64,000 nt of DNA from UBA285 sp049970695. GTDB lineage: Archaea; Thermoproteota; Thermoprotei_A; Sulfolobales; Desulfurococcaceae. A model generated the notes under the pieces. The model was not told where the DNA came from and did no database searches. It saw only the letters and a list, made by a program, of their open reading frames with translations. Location of the stretch: assembly GCA_049970695.1 (NCBI GenBank), contig JBMFML010000004.1, positions 44,178 to 108,177 of the forward strand, given 5' to 3'. The position numbers and the translations under genes were made by a program. Each line of letters starts with the position of its first letter. The stretch's first letter is position 1. Of this stretch, positions 7,368 to 15,783 are shown in pieces.

Positions 7368-8051
7368 CTATATTTCTAGCTCTACTATTTTCTTTCGCGC
7401 CGGCAAGGCGACATTATATACTGGCACGCCATTAACTTCGACTCTTTCAAGTCTACCCAGATGAATATGGCCGTGAATAACTAGGTCAACTACTTCCCTG
7501 CTAATCAGTTTACTAAAAGCTGTGCAAGCTAAGTAGGGATAGGTCTTGGGATCCTCGCCAACGAGGTTCTTGTCTGTAACTCCATAGTGTGATGCAAGTA
7601 GTATCTTTTTACACCCGGATTTCCTCAATTCTCTGCACATGTTTACTATCTTGAACGGGAGCTCTCTGTAGTACCTTTCTATCCCGGGCATGTGCTTGGC
7701 TTGCCACGTAGTGGGCTTATCAAGCCCTCCGCGCGTCCCGACGATGCATAGCTCTTTGTCTCTTAAAGCCACGTAGTTGTCATTTAGCCAAGTAACGTCC
7801 TTGTAGAGCGTCTCATACAGCTTTTCATAACCTCTGTACTCCTCATTACCAAAAACGGCGACTATAGCTGTCGATGGAAACTTCCTTTTCAAGGCTTCGT
7901 AGATCTGCTTAAACGCCATCACGTTGTTCTTCTCAACGAGGTCTCCCACGAGCAGGAAAATGTCGGGAGTTCCAGAAGTCCTGTTCAGCGCCTCTATAAA
8001 TAGGGGAGTATACAAAGGGCTGTGTATGTCAGAAGTCGCATATATGATCAT
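7368..8051 (-). CDS. Calcineurin-like metallophosphoesterase
   Basis: About 227 residues with all motifs of the binuclear metal phosphoesterases: 'SDIH' (Asp8, His10 from the ATG at 8051), 'VGDLVEK', 'FGNEE', 'ASHYG' and 'HGHIH'. Substrate unknown; the small size and lack of extra domains fit YfcE/MJ0936-like enzymes. I prefer ATG 8051, with GGTG 6 bases upstream, over GTG 8060. It converges on the CitG-like gene with 2 bases between stops. A second phosphoesterase of this type lies at 37701-38381. Confidence 0.88.
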   Translation of the reverse strand: MIIYATSDIHSPLYTPLFIEALNRTSGTPDIFLLVGDLVEKNNVMAFKQIYEALKRKFPSTAIVAVFGNEEYRGYEKLYETLYKDVTWLNDNYVALRDKELCIVGTRGGLDKPTTWQAKHMPGIERYYRELPFKIVNMCRELRKSGCKKILLASHYGVTDKNLVGEDPKTYPYLACTAFSKLISREVVDLVIHGHIHLGRLERVEVNGVPVYNVALPARKKIVELEI

Positions 8052-8063
8052 GCGGAACACCGA

Positions 8064-8110
8064 TTTAAAAAGCCCCGTTTCATTGATGTCAAGATTAGGT
8101 GATTTAAGAC
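8064..8110. promoter_or_regulatory. Divergent promoter pair
   Basis: TTTAAAAA at 8065-8072 faces the zinc-ribbon gene on the plus strand (start 8111), and CTTAAAT read on the minus strand at 8103-8109 faces the phosphoesterase. Each lies 40-50 bases before the gene it would serve, so the two boxes cross over. Confidence 0.35.
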
Positions 8111-8347
8111 TTGACCATAGGGCTGCTTAGAGGTGCTAACAAGTCAGGGCATAGAGGGTGGGTAACTGAGAAGTGCATAATATGTGCAACAACGCTAGAC
8201 CTATTCCACGCTTACGACTTGAAAAACGTGTACTATTGCCCTAAGTGCTTAAGTCAGGGTATCAAGGCCTACTTCTGTGCAGCTGATGCTCGAAAAGTAC
8301 ACTACAAGTGCCCGTTTTGCAAAAGCGAGTTAAAGCCGTACTACTGA
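8111..8347 (+). CDS. Small zinc-ribbon protein (78 aa)
   Basis: A small protein dominated by three CxxC pairs: 'CIICATTLDLF' (about residue 22), 'CPKCL' (about 43) and 'CPFCK' (about 68), plus a lone Cys near 55. The pattern suits two zinc ribbons or rubredoxin-like knuckles. I cannot name a family. The TTG at 8111 is the only in-frame start before the first CxxC. Its stop overlaps the end of the convergent ferredoxin gene by 7 bases. Nucleic acid or protein binding is the usual role of such ribbons; that is inference. Confidence 0.65.
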   Translation: MTIGLLRGANKSGHRGWVTEKCIICATTLDLFHAYDLKNVYYCPKCLSQGIKAYFCAADARKVHYKCPFCKSELKPYY

Positions 8348-8568
8348 GGCTTCTCAGTAAAGACTGACAGCGCGCGCTTATCCCCCTCTAGTTTAACGCA
8401 TATAGCTTCCCTTGGGCACAGAGGCACGCATCCATAGCACTCGATGCACTTAGAGCTATCGGCGACTACCAGTTGATCTCTTATAGAAAACACGAAGGCA
8501 GGGCAGTAGTCAACACATAGTCCGCACAAATCGCACTTTTCTGTATTTACTTCGACTAATACCTTCAA
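8341..8568 (-). CDS. 2[4Fe-4S] ferredoxin
   Basis: 75 residues with two complete CxxCxxCxxxC clusters: Cys12/15/18/22 and Cys41/44/47/51, each followed by Pro. A bacterial-type 2[4Fe-4S] electron carrier, likely a low-potential partner for the 2-oxoacid oxidoreductases of this organism. The N-terminal 'VLVEVNTEKC' is typical. The gene stands alone, convergent with the zinc-ribbon gene. Confidence 0.9.
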   Translation of the reverse strand: MKVLVEVNTEKCDLCGLCVDYCPAFVFSIRDQLVVADSSKCIECYGCVPLCPREAICVKLEGDKRALSVFTEKPQ

Positions 8569-8618
8569 TTAACACGACCCCGACTGGGCACAAGCAGTAT
8601 CAAGTATTAATTGATTCA

Positions 8619-8628
8619 TTATATATTA
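8619..8628 (+). promoter_or_regulatory. TATA box of the PHP-domain gene
   Basis: TTATATATTA is centred 41 bases before the ATG at 8665, giving a leader of about 15 bases that holds a purine-rich GGGTAGTGGGTAG ribosome site. Confidence 0.6.
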
Positions 8629-8664
8629 TGTCGTCAGCCAACCATATCGGGTAGTGGGTAGAAC

Positions 8665-9324
8665 ATGATAGTCAAAGCAGACTTGCATATACACACGACG
8701 TACAGCGATGGAAGACCTTCTCCAAGTGAAGTAGTGCTCTACGCTGTTTACAAAAACCTCCATGTAATCTCAATAACAGACCACGACACTTTCGCTGGAA
8801 GCATCGTTGCAAAGCGTTACGCTGAAAAGCTCTCATCTCAAGTCTTAGTCATTCCCGGCATAGAGGTCAGAACAGATCATGGCGACATCTTAGTCTATTG
8901 CAGTAACGAAGTGAATTTGCCGCGAGTGCTGGACAAGCTAATTGAAAAAGCACACGCAGAGAACTGTCTAGTAGTTCCGGCACACCCCTTCGACATCACG
9001 AGACTAGGAATAGGCGATGTCATCTTTGACTACAAGGAATGGGACGCTATTGAGGTATGGAACGCCTCTTCGACTAAGGGTGCAAATTACAGGGCCATTG
9101 AAGCCGCCAAGATGCTGGGAAAACCAGGCCTTGCAAATAGTGATGCACACATACTAGACGAGCTTGGAAGCGCCTTTACTATTATCGAAGTAGACGAAGT
9201 GAATCTAGAAAATGTTTTGAATGCCATTAGAAAGGGGCGCGTACGCCCCGTGTTTGGAGCGCGCCCTTTTAGAGTTCTGCTTAGGAGAGTTGCATGGAGC
9301 ATTGAAAAATTAGTGCGCAGATAA
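8665..9324 (+). CDS. PHP-domain metal-dependent phosphoesterase
   Basis: 219 residues of a PHP domain, the trinuclear metal phosphoesterase fold. Metal ligands are visible in order: 'DLHIHTTYSDG' (Asp6, His8, His10), 'SITDHDT', 'GIEVRTDHGDI', 'PAHPFD' and 'ANSDAHILDELG'. This is the small family of YciV/TrpH type, which act on nucleotide or sugar phosphates. A strong TATA box and ribosome site precede the ATG. It is a single-gene unit convergent with ValRS. Confidence 0.88.
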   Translation: MIVKADLHIHTTYSDGRPSPSEVVLYAVYKNLHVISITDHDTFAGSIVAKRYAEKLSSQVLVIPGIEVRTDHGDILVYCSNEVNLPRVLDKLIEKAHAENCLVVPAHPFDITRLGIGDVIFDYKEWDAIEVWNASSTKGANYRAIEAAKMLGKPGLANSDAHILDELGSAFTIIEVDEVNLENVLNAIRKGRVRPVFGARPFRVLLRRVAWSIEKLVRR

Positions 9325-9350
9325 TGACGTGATTCTAGGATCTATAGAAT

Positions 9351-11792
9351 CTACGGCTCTAAGTATACTCCTCCACCAATGCTCACTAAGCCCTCTGGCG
9401 GCTTCTCGCTATAGAATTCCACACTTTCTAGCTTGTGCAGGTCTATGAGCTCCTTTATCACAGGCTCGAGCCGCAGTGGCAAGTACACCTTCTTTTTCAG
9501 AGGCTCGCTAAGCCTGATTCCACTGTTCTTCTTATATTTCCATATAGCGTGGTTTACATCCTGAACTTCTAGTGCCAGCTCGTAAGGCTCTTTTAAGTAG
9601 TTCTCATCTACTTCTGGAAATCTCTCTGCGTGAACAGACTTGTTGTAGAGCTCTCTATATATGGCGTCCGTGACAAACGGCATTATTGGAGCAAGCATTG
9701 TGAGTATTCTGCGAAGAACATAGTGCAGCGTGTACCAGGCTCCTTTCTGTTCCAGCTCGCTGTAAGTCTTAGCAAAGTTGTACGCTCTCGACTTAACCAG
9801 CTCTATGTAGTGCGATGCAAAGTAGTTCCAGGTAAACTGGTATATCTTTGTTATTGGCTCGAAGACGTCGAGCTCGCTGTATCCTTTGTCAACTTCTACT
9901 ACTAGCCTATTCACGAGAGAGAGGGTTGCCCTATCAATAGGCCTGAGCTCGAAACTGCTCGGCTCAGGAAAACTCGAAATGAACCTAGCAATATTCCACA
10001 ACTTCGTAGCAAAAAGAAGTCCCGACCTTATCGTTCTCTCGCTAAAGCGGTAGTCGTAGCCGAGTTTGGCGCTTGCAGCAGCCCAGTACCTAAACGCGTC
10101 TGCACCGTATTTCTTAATGAACGGCTCAGGGTCTATTACATTACCCTTGGATTTATGCATAGCTTCTCCTTTTTCATCTAAGCCCATGCCTGATATCCTA
10201 ACCCATCTAAAGGCCGGTCTACCTGTTAACTGATATACCCTCAGTATTGAGTAGTAGAGCCACGTTCTAATTATGTCTACGCCCTGAGGTCTAAGCGCGT
10301 TTTTCGCAGCCCTCTCGTACAGCTCGTTGTGCCTCAAGTAGCCAGTTATGTAAAGTACTGAAATGCTACTATCAAACCACGTATCAAAAACTTTCGTTTC
10401 GCCAACAAGCTCGCTCGCTGGAGCACCACAGATAGGACATCTATCCCATGGAGGCTTCTCTAGCCACGGTCTATAGTACTTACCGGGCTCCGGCACTAGT
10501 GTAGCGCCACACTTCTTACAGATCCATACCGGTATTTCGGTACCATAGTACCTGTCTCTGCTAATCGGCCAATCTGTTGCAATACTATTGATCCACTCGA
10601 CAAGCTTGGCTTTGTGCATTTCGGGCTTAAACTCGATGCGATTTATGAGCTCTAGCATCTCGTCTTTGAACTCAAGTTGTTTCAAAAACCACTCACTAGC
10701 GTGAATTATTTGTACAGGCGTTTTACACCTCCAGCAAACAGGGACTTCGTGAACGACTTCTACTTTTTTCTCAAGCAACCCCCGTTCTTCGAGGAGCTTT
10801 GCTGCAGCCTTTCTAGCTTCAGGAACCGGTAACCCGGCCAGAGGACCGGCCGCCTCTGTAAGCCTGCCGTCTCTGTCAATGATGACCTCCGGCTCTAGCT
10901 TGAGCTCCCTGAAAATCCTCACATCCACGCGATCGCCATAGCTACACACCATCATGAGCCCTGTTCCAAACCCTGGGTCTACTGCACTGTGGGGAAGTAT
11001 GGGCATTTCGTGCCCGTACAGCGGGTTAATAGCGTGCAGGCCTTCGAGCCGCGTATACCTAGAGTCGTTCGGATTGAAGGCTAGTGCTTTACATGATTTC
11101 AGAAGCTCGGGTCTCGTAGTTGCAACAATAACGTATTCTCCAGTCTCTTTAATCTTGAACTTTATGTAGTACAAGTAGGCTTTTTCCTCGGCATATTCTA
11201 ACTCCGCATCTGCTAAAGTAGTTTTGCACCTAGGGCACCAGTTAACAGGGCGCTCGGCCTTGTATATTAAACCGCGCTTGTAGAGCTCAATGAAGGTTGC
11301 CTGAGTAAGCTTCCTATACTCCTCGCTATCTGTTCCGTTCTCCCAGTACTGGAAGCTGCAGCCCAGTCTTCTCCATATTTCAACTAGCTCTTTCTCTATC
11401 TGGTCGAGAAAGCCCTTACATAGCTTGAGAAACTCGAGCCTGCCTTCAGGTGTTTTTGCCATTTCGTGCGGATTTACCTTGTATGTCTTTTCGACTTGGA
11501 CTTCAACCGGCAGGCCGTTTCTGTCAGCATAGAACGGAACGAGCACATTGTAGCCTTTCATTCTGAAGTACCTTGCTATCATGTCTATTTGTGCGTAGTG
11601 TGCTGCTCCACCGACATGCCATCTTCCACTTGGGTAAGGAGGTGGCGTGTCTATGGCTATGATCTCTCGTGGATCTTTTGGATCGAAGGAGAACTCGTAG
11701 AGGCGCTCTTCGAGCCACTTTTTCAGAAGTTCTAGCTCTCTTTCGGGGCTCCACCTGGTTGAGGCTAATCTCGGCTTAAACTCCGCCTGCAT
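9351..11792 (-). CDS. valS: Valyl-tRNA synthetase
   Basis: Class I synthetase charging tRNA-Val, 813 residues. The N-terminal nucleotide-binding motif reads 'PPYPSGRWHVGGA' (the archaeal ValRS form of HIGH), and the second is 'MHKSKGN' (KMSKS class, with His in the first place). The editing domain lies in about 190-360, zinc-binding Cys pairs at 'WCPRCK', 'CWRCK' and 'CKKCG...CPIC', and an anticodon-binding helical domain from about 620. The ATG follows a GCAGGGTC site. A TTTAAGC box on the minus strand (11837-11843) lies about 45 bases upstream. Confidence 0.96.
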   Translation of the reverse strand: MQAEFKPRLASTRWSPERELELLKKWLEERLYEFSFDPKDPREIIAIDTPPPYPSGRWHVGGAAHYAQIDMIARYFRMKGYNVLVPFYADRNGLPVEVQVEKTYKVNPHEMAKTPEGRLEFLKLCKGFLDQIEKELVEIWRRLGCSFQYWENGTDSEEYRKLTQATFIELYKRGLIYKAERPVNWCPRCKTTLADAELEYAEEKAYLYYIKFKIKETGEYVIVATTRPELLKSCKALAFNPNDSRYTRLEGLHAINPLYGHEMPILPHSAVDPGFGTGLMMVCSYGDRVDVRIFRELKLEPEVIIDRDGRLTEAAGPLAGLPVPEARKAAAKLLEERGLLEKKVEVVHEVPVCWRCKTPVQIIHASEWFLKQLEFKDEMLELINRIEFKPEMHKAKLVEWINSIATDWPISRDRYYGTEIPVWICKKCGATLVPEPGKYYRPWLEKPPWDRCPICGAPASELVGETKVFDTWFDSSISVLYITGYLRHNELYERAAKNALRPQGVDIIRTWLYYSILRVYQLTGRPAFRWVRISGMGLDEKGEAMHKSKGNVIDPEPFIKKYGADAFRYWAAASAKLGYDYRFSERTIRSGLLFATKLWNIARFISSFPEPSSFELRPIDRATLSLVNRLVVEVDKGYSELDVFEPITKIYQFTWNYFASHYIELVKSRAYNFAKTYSELEQKGAWYTLHYVLRRILTMLAPIMPFVTDAIYRELYNKSVHAERFPEVDENYLKEPYELALEVQDVNHAIWKYKKNSGIRLSEPLKKKVYLPLRLEPVIKELIDLHKLESVEFYSEKPPEGLVSIGGGVYLEP

Positions 11793-11943
11793 GACCCTGC
11801 ATCCTGCCAGGCGTGTTTTTTGACCAATTAATACCTTAGCTTAAATCTCTAGAGACTAGCCGAGCCGGACCCCGTCACCAACACTAATGCTATTGTAAGT
11901 GTTATTAAAAACATTTAGTAGCATTTCAAGGGCCTGTAGATGT

Positions 11944-11987
11944 AAGCAGCTGCTTATCGCCTACCTCGACTCAAAAACCCGGGTTTT
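11944..11987. repeat. Two adjacent perfect palindromes
   Basis: AAGCAGCTGCTT (11944-11955) and AAAACCCGGGTTTT (11974-11987). The second lies 2 bases beyond the stop of the minus-strand gene at 11990 and, on that strand, continues into one more T, so it could act as a terminator or 3' end signal. Confidence 0.5.
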
Positions 11988-11989
11988 AC

Positions 11990-12358
11990 TTAAAAAACCT
12001 GCTTTACTAGTTGCCAGGATTTTTTGAAAATAGTTTCGAGTTCTTCATATGAAGGCTTGTGGTTTAGAATCCACTTTACGCTTATGACTTCTGCTTTGTT
12101 GCCGACTTTTACTCCAATAATAACGAGCTTTCGAACGCCGCTGATATTCAGCTCGAGATCCCCCGCCTCGACTTCCTTTGCCAGCAAGCAGGTGTCGTCT
12201 ATGCATATGCTTTTGTAGTTGCTATAGCTCCACCTAGGTTCGTAAACATCAACTGAGACTACGTAATCCTCTTCGTCCTTTATGACTAGGACTCTATAGT
12301 ACTCGTCGAAGTAGTACTCTTCGACATCGTAAGTAGCCATTTTATTGGCTTTGCTCAT
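11990..12358 (-). CDS. Small unknown acidic protein (122 aa)
   Basis: I do not recognise it. An acidic, mostly beta protein: 'YDVEEYYFDEYYRVLVIKDEEDYVVSVDVYEPRWSY' gives alternating strands, then 'LELNISGVRKLVIIGVKVG' and an amphipathic C-terminal helix. Tyr is very frequent in the first 40 residues. I chose ATG 12358 because GGTG lies close upstream; an in-frame GTG at 12376 would overlap the radical SAM gene by 4 bases. It is the last gene of a four-gene minus-strand run with the radical SAM, HAD and coiled helical genes. Confidence 0.65.
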   Translation of the reverse strand: MSKANKMATYDVEEYYFDEYYRVLVIKDEEDYVVSVDVYEPRWSYSNYKSICIDDTCLLAKEVEAGDLELNISGVRKLVIIGVKVGNKAEVISVKWILNHKPSYEELETIFKKSWQLVKQVF

Positions 12359-12372
12359 GAATAAGCACCACG

Positions 12373-13557
12373 TCAAGACACAGGCTTGTAAACCAGGCCT
12401 AATTCGTCTGCAATTTTATAAGCAGCTAGTATTTCTTCGCGCGTAGGCCTCCTCGCGATGTCGGGGTATAATTTAGGATATTTCGCAACAATGTGCTCAG
12501 GCCTGTATTGATCCATTACGTTTACTAAGGCTCTTGGAGCGTTTTCTGCTATCCACTTGAGAACGGGTCTTGTGCAACACTCTATGTGATTCGGCAGTAC
12601 TAGGTGCCTTATTATTATGTCGCCGGTGTCGTGCGCGAGCTTTATATTCCTCGTGACTACTTCCCAGTAGTTACGAACCTTGCTCAGTCTCCAGGCACAG
12701 TCATTATTTCCGTACTTCAAATCGGGGAGCCAGATGTCTATTACATCTATCAATAGCTCCATGGATTCCAGTGTCATGTACATGTTGCTATTCCAGAGCT
12801 GGGGCACGTTTACATCTAGGTACTTGAGGCTTTCGAGTATGAATGGTATGTGAGGCGTGGGCTCGCCGCCTACGTGGTTTATGTTCCTGGCTCCGCGTCT
12901 TCTCAAGTAAGCCTGTATTGCCGCGAGTTCTCTTGGTGTAAGTCTCTCGCCGGCTCTCGCATTTACCTGGCTTATGTCATAGTTTTGGCAAAATACGCAC
13001 TTGAAGTTACAACCACCATAGAATATCGTGCCGCTCGGCACTAGCGGAGCCTCTTCACCCATGTGGTGGAAGTAGCTGTGAACTATTGCTTCCCTGTCTA
13101 CTAGGCACACGCCCGGCTTGCCCTCGCTCCTAATTGCTCCACACCTCCTTTCGCACAGCCTACATGGGCTGTACAGCCTATATGCTATGGCTACTTTAAC
13201 GTCTAGGTAGCTGTGCCTTGGCACCTCTAATTTTTCTAAAGCTTCTCCCCTCTCAGCGACATCTTTGTAAAGGCTCCTGAACTCGTGTGAAGCTTTTCTA
13301 TGCAATTCCCACAGTTCATCCAGCGATAATTCAGCCGAGTACGGGTCTACGTCGACTTTTACTCTCTTAACAACCAAGAACTTTGCAGGTCTCTCGTTTT
13401 TCATTACTTTATAGTAGTGGTCGAGCCTCTGCCTGACCTCCGGATCGCTCCAAACTGTTATAGAGTCTGGCCTAATATGTAGTAACGTGATAAACCAGTC
13501 CACCAAGCAGAAGCCCCATGGAAATCTTAGGCTGAAAACCCCTATTACGGTTCCCAA
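12373..13557 (-). CDS. PflX-like radical SAM protein
   Basis: 394 residues, matching the COG1313 group related to pyruvate formate-lyase activating enzymes. The radical SAM cluster is Cys183-x3-Cys187-x2-Cys190 ('CNFKCVFC'), followed by 'GGEPTPH' (the GGE motif). An extra Cys cluster sits before it (Cys132, 135, 139, 151: 'CRLCERRCG'), possibly a second metal site. No pyruvate formate-lyase is present, so the target is unknown. The TTG at 13557 lies right beside a CTTAAAAG box, so GTG 13503 may be the true start. Confidence 0.82.
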   Translation of the reverse strand: MGTVIGVFSLRFPWGFCLVDWFITLLHIRPDSITVWSDPEVRQRLDHYYKVMKNERPAKFLVVKRVKVDVDPYSAELSLDELWELHRKASHEFRSLYKDVAERGEALEKLEVPRHSYLDVKVAIAYRLYSPCRLCERRCGAIRSEGKPGVCLVDREAIVHSYFHHMGEEAPLVPSGTIFYGGCNFKCVFCQNYDISQVNARAGERLTPRELAAIQAYLRRRGARNINHVGGEPTPHIPFILESLKYLDVNVPQLWNSNMYMTLESMELLIDVIDIWLPDLKYGNNDCAWRLSKVRNYWEVVTRNIKLAHDTGDIIIRHLVLPNHIECCTRPVLKWIAENAPRALVNVMDQYRPEHIVAKYPKLYPDIARRPTREEILAAYKIADELGLVYKPVS

Positions 13558-13587
13558 ACTTTTAAGATGTGCAAGAAGCTCTGCACG

Positions 13588-14229
13588 TCAGGAGAGCTCT
13601 GGTATTTTGAGGATTTCTTCGAGGTTCTTAACAACGTACTTGGCATACTTGCACGCAGTTCCACACGGCTCTACGGCTATTGAAACGGGCACGGTTTTGA
13701 ATACTGGGATGTCCCACTCGCTGTCCCCAACGTAGACGGTGTTTTCTAGACCTATTTTAGAGGTCTCTGCAATGGTCTTGATTATCCTGGACTTGTCTCT
13801 TAGCGGTACCTTGCTTATCCCACCAGGTATTAGCTCGTCATTGACGAAGAGCAACTCATTATACAGGCAGTAATCTATTTTTAGTTCTTCGCAGACACGC
13901 CTGACTAGCAAGTCAACTCCGCTACTTACAACGACAACGCGGTGATTCCTACTTTTCAGTTCCTCTACGACGCGCTTTGCTTCAGGCTTTACACGTATTT
14001 TCGAGAGCGCGTTTAAGACCTCGCTCTTAAGTATTGGCCTGCCCCAGCTGTAAATCATTAGTGCTATGTCTATCTTCATCCAGTCGAGGTAGGATATTAG
14101 GCCTCGCTTGTAAAGCTCTGCGAAATACTTGCCAGGTTTGCTTCCGAAGTACTCGTGAAGAACCTGCCAACTACTCTCGTGATCTGTAAGCACACCATCG
14201 CAGTCAAATACTACTAACTTCCTCGACAA
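13588..14229 (-). CDS. HAD-family phosphatase, phosphoserine phosphatase-like
   Basis: 213 residues. HAD motifs are complete: I 'FDCDGVLTD' (Asp9, Asp11), II 'VVVSSGVD', III the Lys in 'KVPLRDKSRII', IV 'VYVGDSEWDI'. The cap and order resemble SerB-type enzymes, but substrate is not certain. The TTG start follows GGGTGGGA and overlaps the upstream gene by 26 bases. It is the second gene of the minus-strand run starting at 14785. Confidence 0.85.
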   Translation of the reverse strand: MSRKLVVFDCDGVLTDHESSWQVLHEYFGSKPGKYFAELYKRGLISYLDWMKIDIALMIYSWGRPILKSEVLNALSKIRVKPEAKRVVEELKSRNHRVVVVSSGVDLLVRRVCEELKIDYCLYNELLFVNDELIPGGISKVPLRDKSRIIKTIAETSKIGLENTVYVGDSEWDIPVFKTVPVSIAVEPCGTACKYAKYVVKNLEEILKIPELS

Positions 14230-14785
14230 AGCGTCCCACCCGTTTGAGCAGCACTTTTAATTTATGCTTGGCTAGAGTATTGATTTTAAACTCCAGCCTT
14301 ATACTGCTTTTGAGCAGGCGTATTTTGATTTCAACTTCCCTGCCTATTCTTGCTTTTACTGCATTATGAGAAGCACTCGTAATCTCTACTTCAGGACTTT
14401 TCTTCAAAGTCTCGAGTAGCTCTTCGAGGTTTACTACTTCCTTGGGTTTAACTTCAAGCCCTTTTCTGAGTCCCTCAAGTAGCTGCTCCACGGCATTTAC
14501 TATTTCAGGAACACTTTGATAAGCCTCCTTTGTCTTTTCGAGAATTTCTAGCAGGGCATCGAGAGCGCCTGCCGCCTTAAACGCGTCAATGAGGGTCTTG
14601 AAATCCTCGGAAAGTAGGTACTTTGTTATGTTTACTGGGTTTCCACTAAATGCGTCGAAAGCGTACTTCGACTCGGCTTCCGCAATTAGTTTCTTAAGTT
14701 CGTTGGCTACTTTGGGCGGTAACCCCCTCTCGACATAGCTACTCAGTATGGGATTGACTATGTGTCTCAAAAAGTCAGCTAGCAT
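14204..14785 (-). CDS. Unknown helical protein (193 aa)
   Basis: Not recognised. Almost wholly helical and charged: residues 1-120 are amphipathic helices ('LADFLRHIVNPILSSYVERG', 'LLEGLRKGLEVKPKEVVNLE'), then a beta segment about 130-170 ('EVEITSASHNAVKARIG', 'EVEIKIRLLKSSIRLEF') and a basic end. It overlaps the HAD gene by 26 bases, strong evidence that it is translated. The beta segment with alternating Lys/Arg could bind nucleic acid or lipid; that is a guess. Confidence 0.65.
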   Translation of the reverse strand: MLADFLRHIVNPILSSYVERGLPPKVANELKKLIAEAESKYAFDAFSGNPVNITKYLLSEDFKTLIDAFKAAGALDALLEILEKTKEAYQSVPEIVNAVEQLLEGLRKGLEVKPKEVVNLEELLETLKKSPEVEITSASHNAVKARIGREVEIKIRLLKSSIRLEFKINTLAKHKLKVLLKRVGRFVEEVSSI

Positions 14786-14809
14786 CTTTCAACACCAAGA
14801 AGTCCCAAA

Positions 14810-14834
14810 GTATTTAAAGCCAAGTACTTTAAAG
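14810..14834. promoter_or_regulatory. Divergent TATA boxes, helical-protein and TRAM genes
   Basis: TATTTAAAG at 14811-14819 and TTTAAAG at 14828-14834 lie in the 91-base gap between the two divergent genes. The second is about 45 bases from the TRAM start; the first, read on the minus strand as CTTTAAATA, is about 30 bases from the ATG at 14785. Confidence 0.45.
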
Positions 14835-14876
14835 TGAATAACTGCAGAGAGTTTTACCTGGCAAAAGGAGACAGGC

Positions 14877-15173
14877 TTGGCCAAGCACGAAAGAAAGCGG
14901 CAGTGGGATCCCTATACAAGCGACATCCAGAAATTAAGCATATACCCAAAAATAAGCACACGCGAAGAGCCTGTCATAAAAGTAGGAGACTTGTTGGAAG
15001 TCAATGTCTACGACGTTGATGAGGCGGACAAGGGGATAGTGTACTATAAGGGCTATAAAATAATAATTCCCAACGCAATAAGTGGTTCAAGGGTTAAGGT
15101 CAAAATAGTCAAAGTTCAAGGAAATATTGCGCTTGGACACGTGGTGAGTGTTCTAAGCGAATCGGGCGAGTAA
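14877..15173 (+). CDS. TRAM-domain protein
   Basis: 98 residues. After a basic N-terminal tail (about 1-35) comes one TRAM domain: 'VKVGDLLEVNVYDVDEADKGIVYYKGYKIIIPNA' and 'SRVKVKIVKVQGNIALGHVV'. TRAM is an RNA-binding OB fold; free-standing archaeal TRAM proteins are described as RNA chaperones in cold response. The TTG start has AAAAGGAGA 8 bases upstream. The tail is longer and more basic than in the usual 60-70-residue archaeal TRAM proteins. Confidence 0.85.
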   Translation: MAKHERKRQWDPYTSDIQKLSIYPKISTREEPVIKVGDLLEVNVYDVDEADKGIVYYKGYKIIIPNAISGSRVKVKIVKVQGNIALGHVVSVLSESGE

Positions 15174-15220
15174 ATCAGAAAAAGCTAAGCATAGACGCGA
15201 CACTATGTGGTAGCTTAAGC

Positions 15221-15709
15221 TTACTTTTTATAACCAATTTTTCTCAAGAAGTCCCTTCTCTCCTTTTTATCTTCTTCGCTTTCAACGCCAAGCGGTGGGT
15301 AGCCGTCTACTACTCCAATAACAGTTCTCCCCTGCTCCGTTTCGGCAACAATTACTTCTATTGGGTTTCCTGTAGCTACGTAGAGCGTGACAACTTCGTG
15401 AACGTTTTTCAGTTGGTTAAGCACGTTAATCGGATACGCGTTTCTTATAAATAAGACAAACGTGTGCCCTGCTCCTATTTTTAAAGCCGCGTCTACTGCT
15501 GCCTTAGTTAGTTCTTCGTCGTTGCCCTCGTACCTCACAAGCCTCTTGCCACTGGCTTCGTTAAATGCCAGCCCGAACTTTATTCCAGGAACGCTCGTTA
15601 CAAGCGCTTCGTATATGTCTTCGACGGTCTTTATGAAGTGGCTTTTTCCAATTATCACGTTTGCTCCTTCAGGAATCTTTATGGGTATTTTCAAAAGCTT
15701 GACATCCAT
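15221..15709 (-). CDS. Adenosine-specific kinase family protein
   Basis: 162 residues that follow the family consensus along the full length: 'IIGKSHFIKTVEDIYEALV', 'SVPGIKFGLAFNEASGKRLVRYEGND', 'GAGHTFVLFIRNAYPINVLNQ', 'GVVDGYPPLGVE' and the end 'LRKIGYK'. The group is called adenosine-specific kinase from structural work with a bound adenosine; its cell role is not well settled. The ATG follows GAGGCGGGGG, and GTTTAATAAAG (15746-15756, minus strand) is a good TATA region. It is divergent from the next gene. Confidence 0.9.
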   Translation of the reverse strand: MDVKLLKIPIKIPEGANVIIGKSHFIKTVEDIYEALVTSVPGIKFGLAFNEASGKRLVRYEGNDEELTKAAVDAALKIGAGHTFVLFIRNAYPINVLNQLKNVHEVVTLYVATGNPIEVIVAETEQGRTVIGVVDGYPPLGVESEEDKKERRDFLRKIGYKK

Positions 15710-15783
15710 GAAGCCCCCGCCTCAGTACATATTAAGCCGCTGTCTCTTTATTAAACCCAGCCAGCGAGCTCGGGTGCAATTAA

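Noticed and set aside
10879..10910. ATGATGA followed by CTGA, a possible C/D box on the plus strand
   Set aside because: It lies antisense inside valS, lacks internal D' and C' boxes with proper spacing, and the protein sequence there is conserved.
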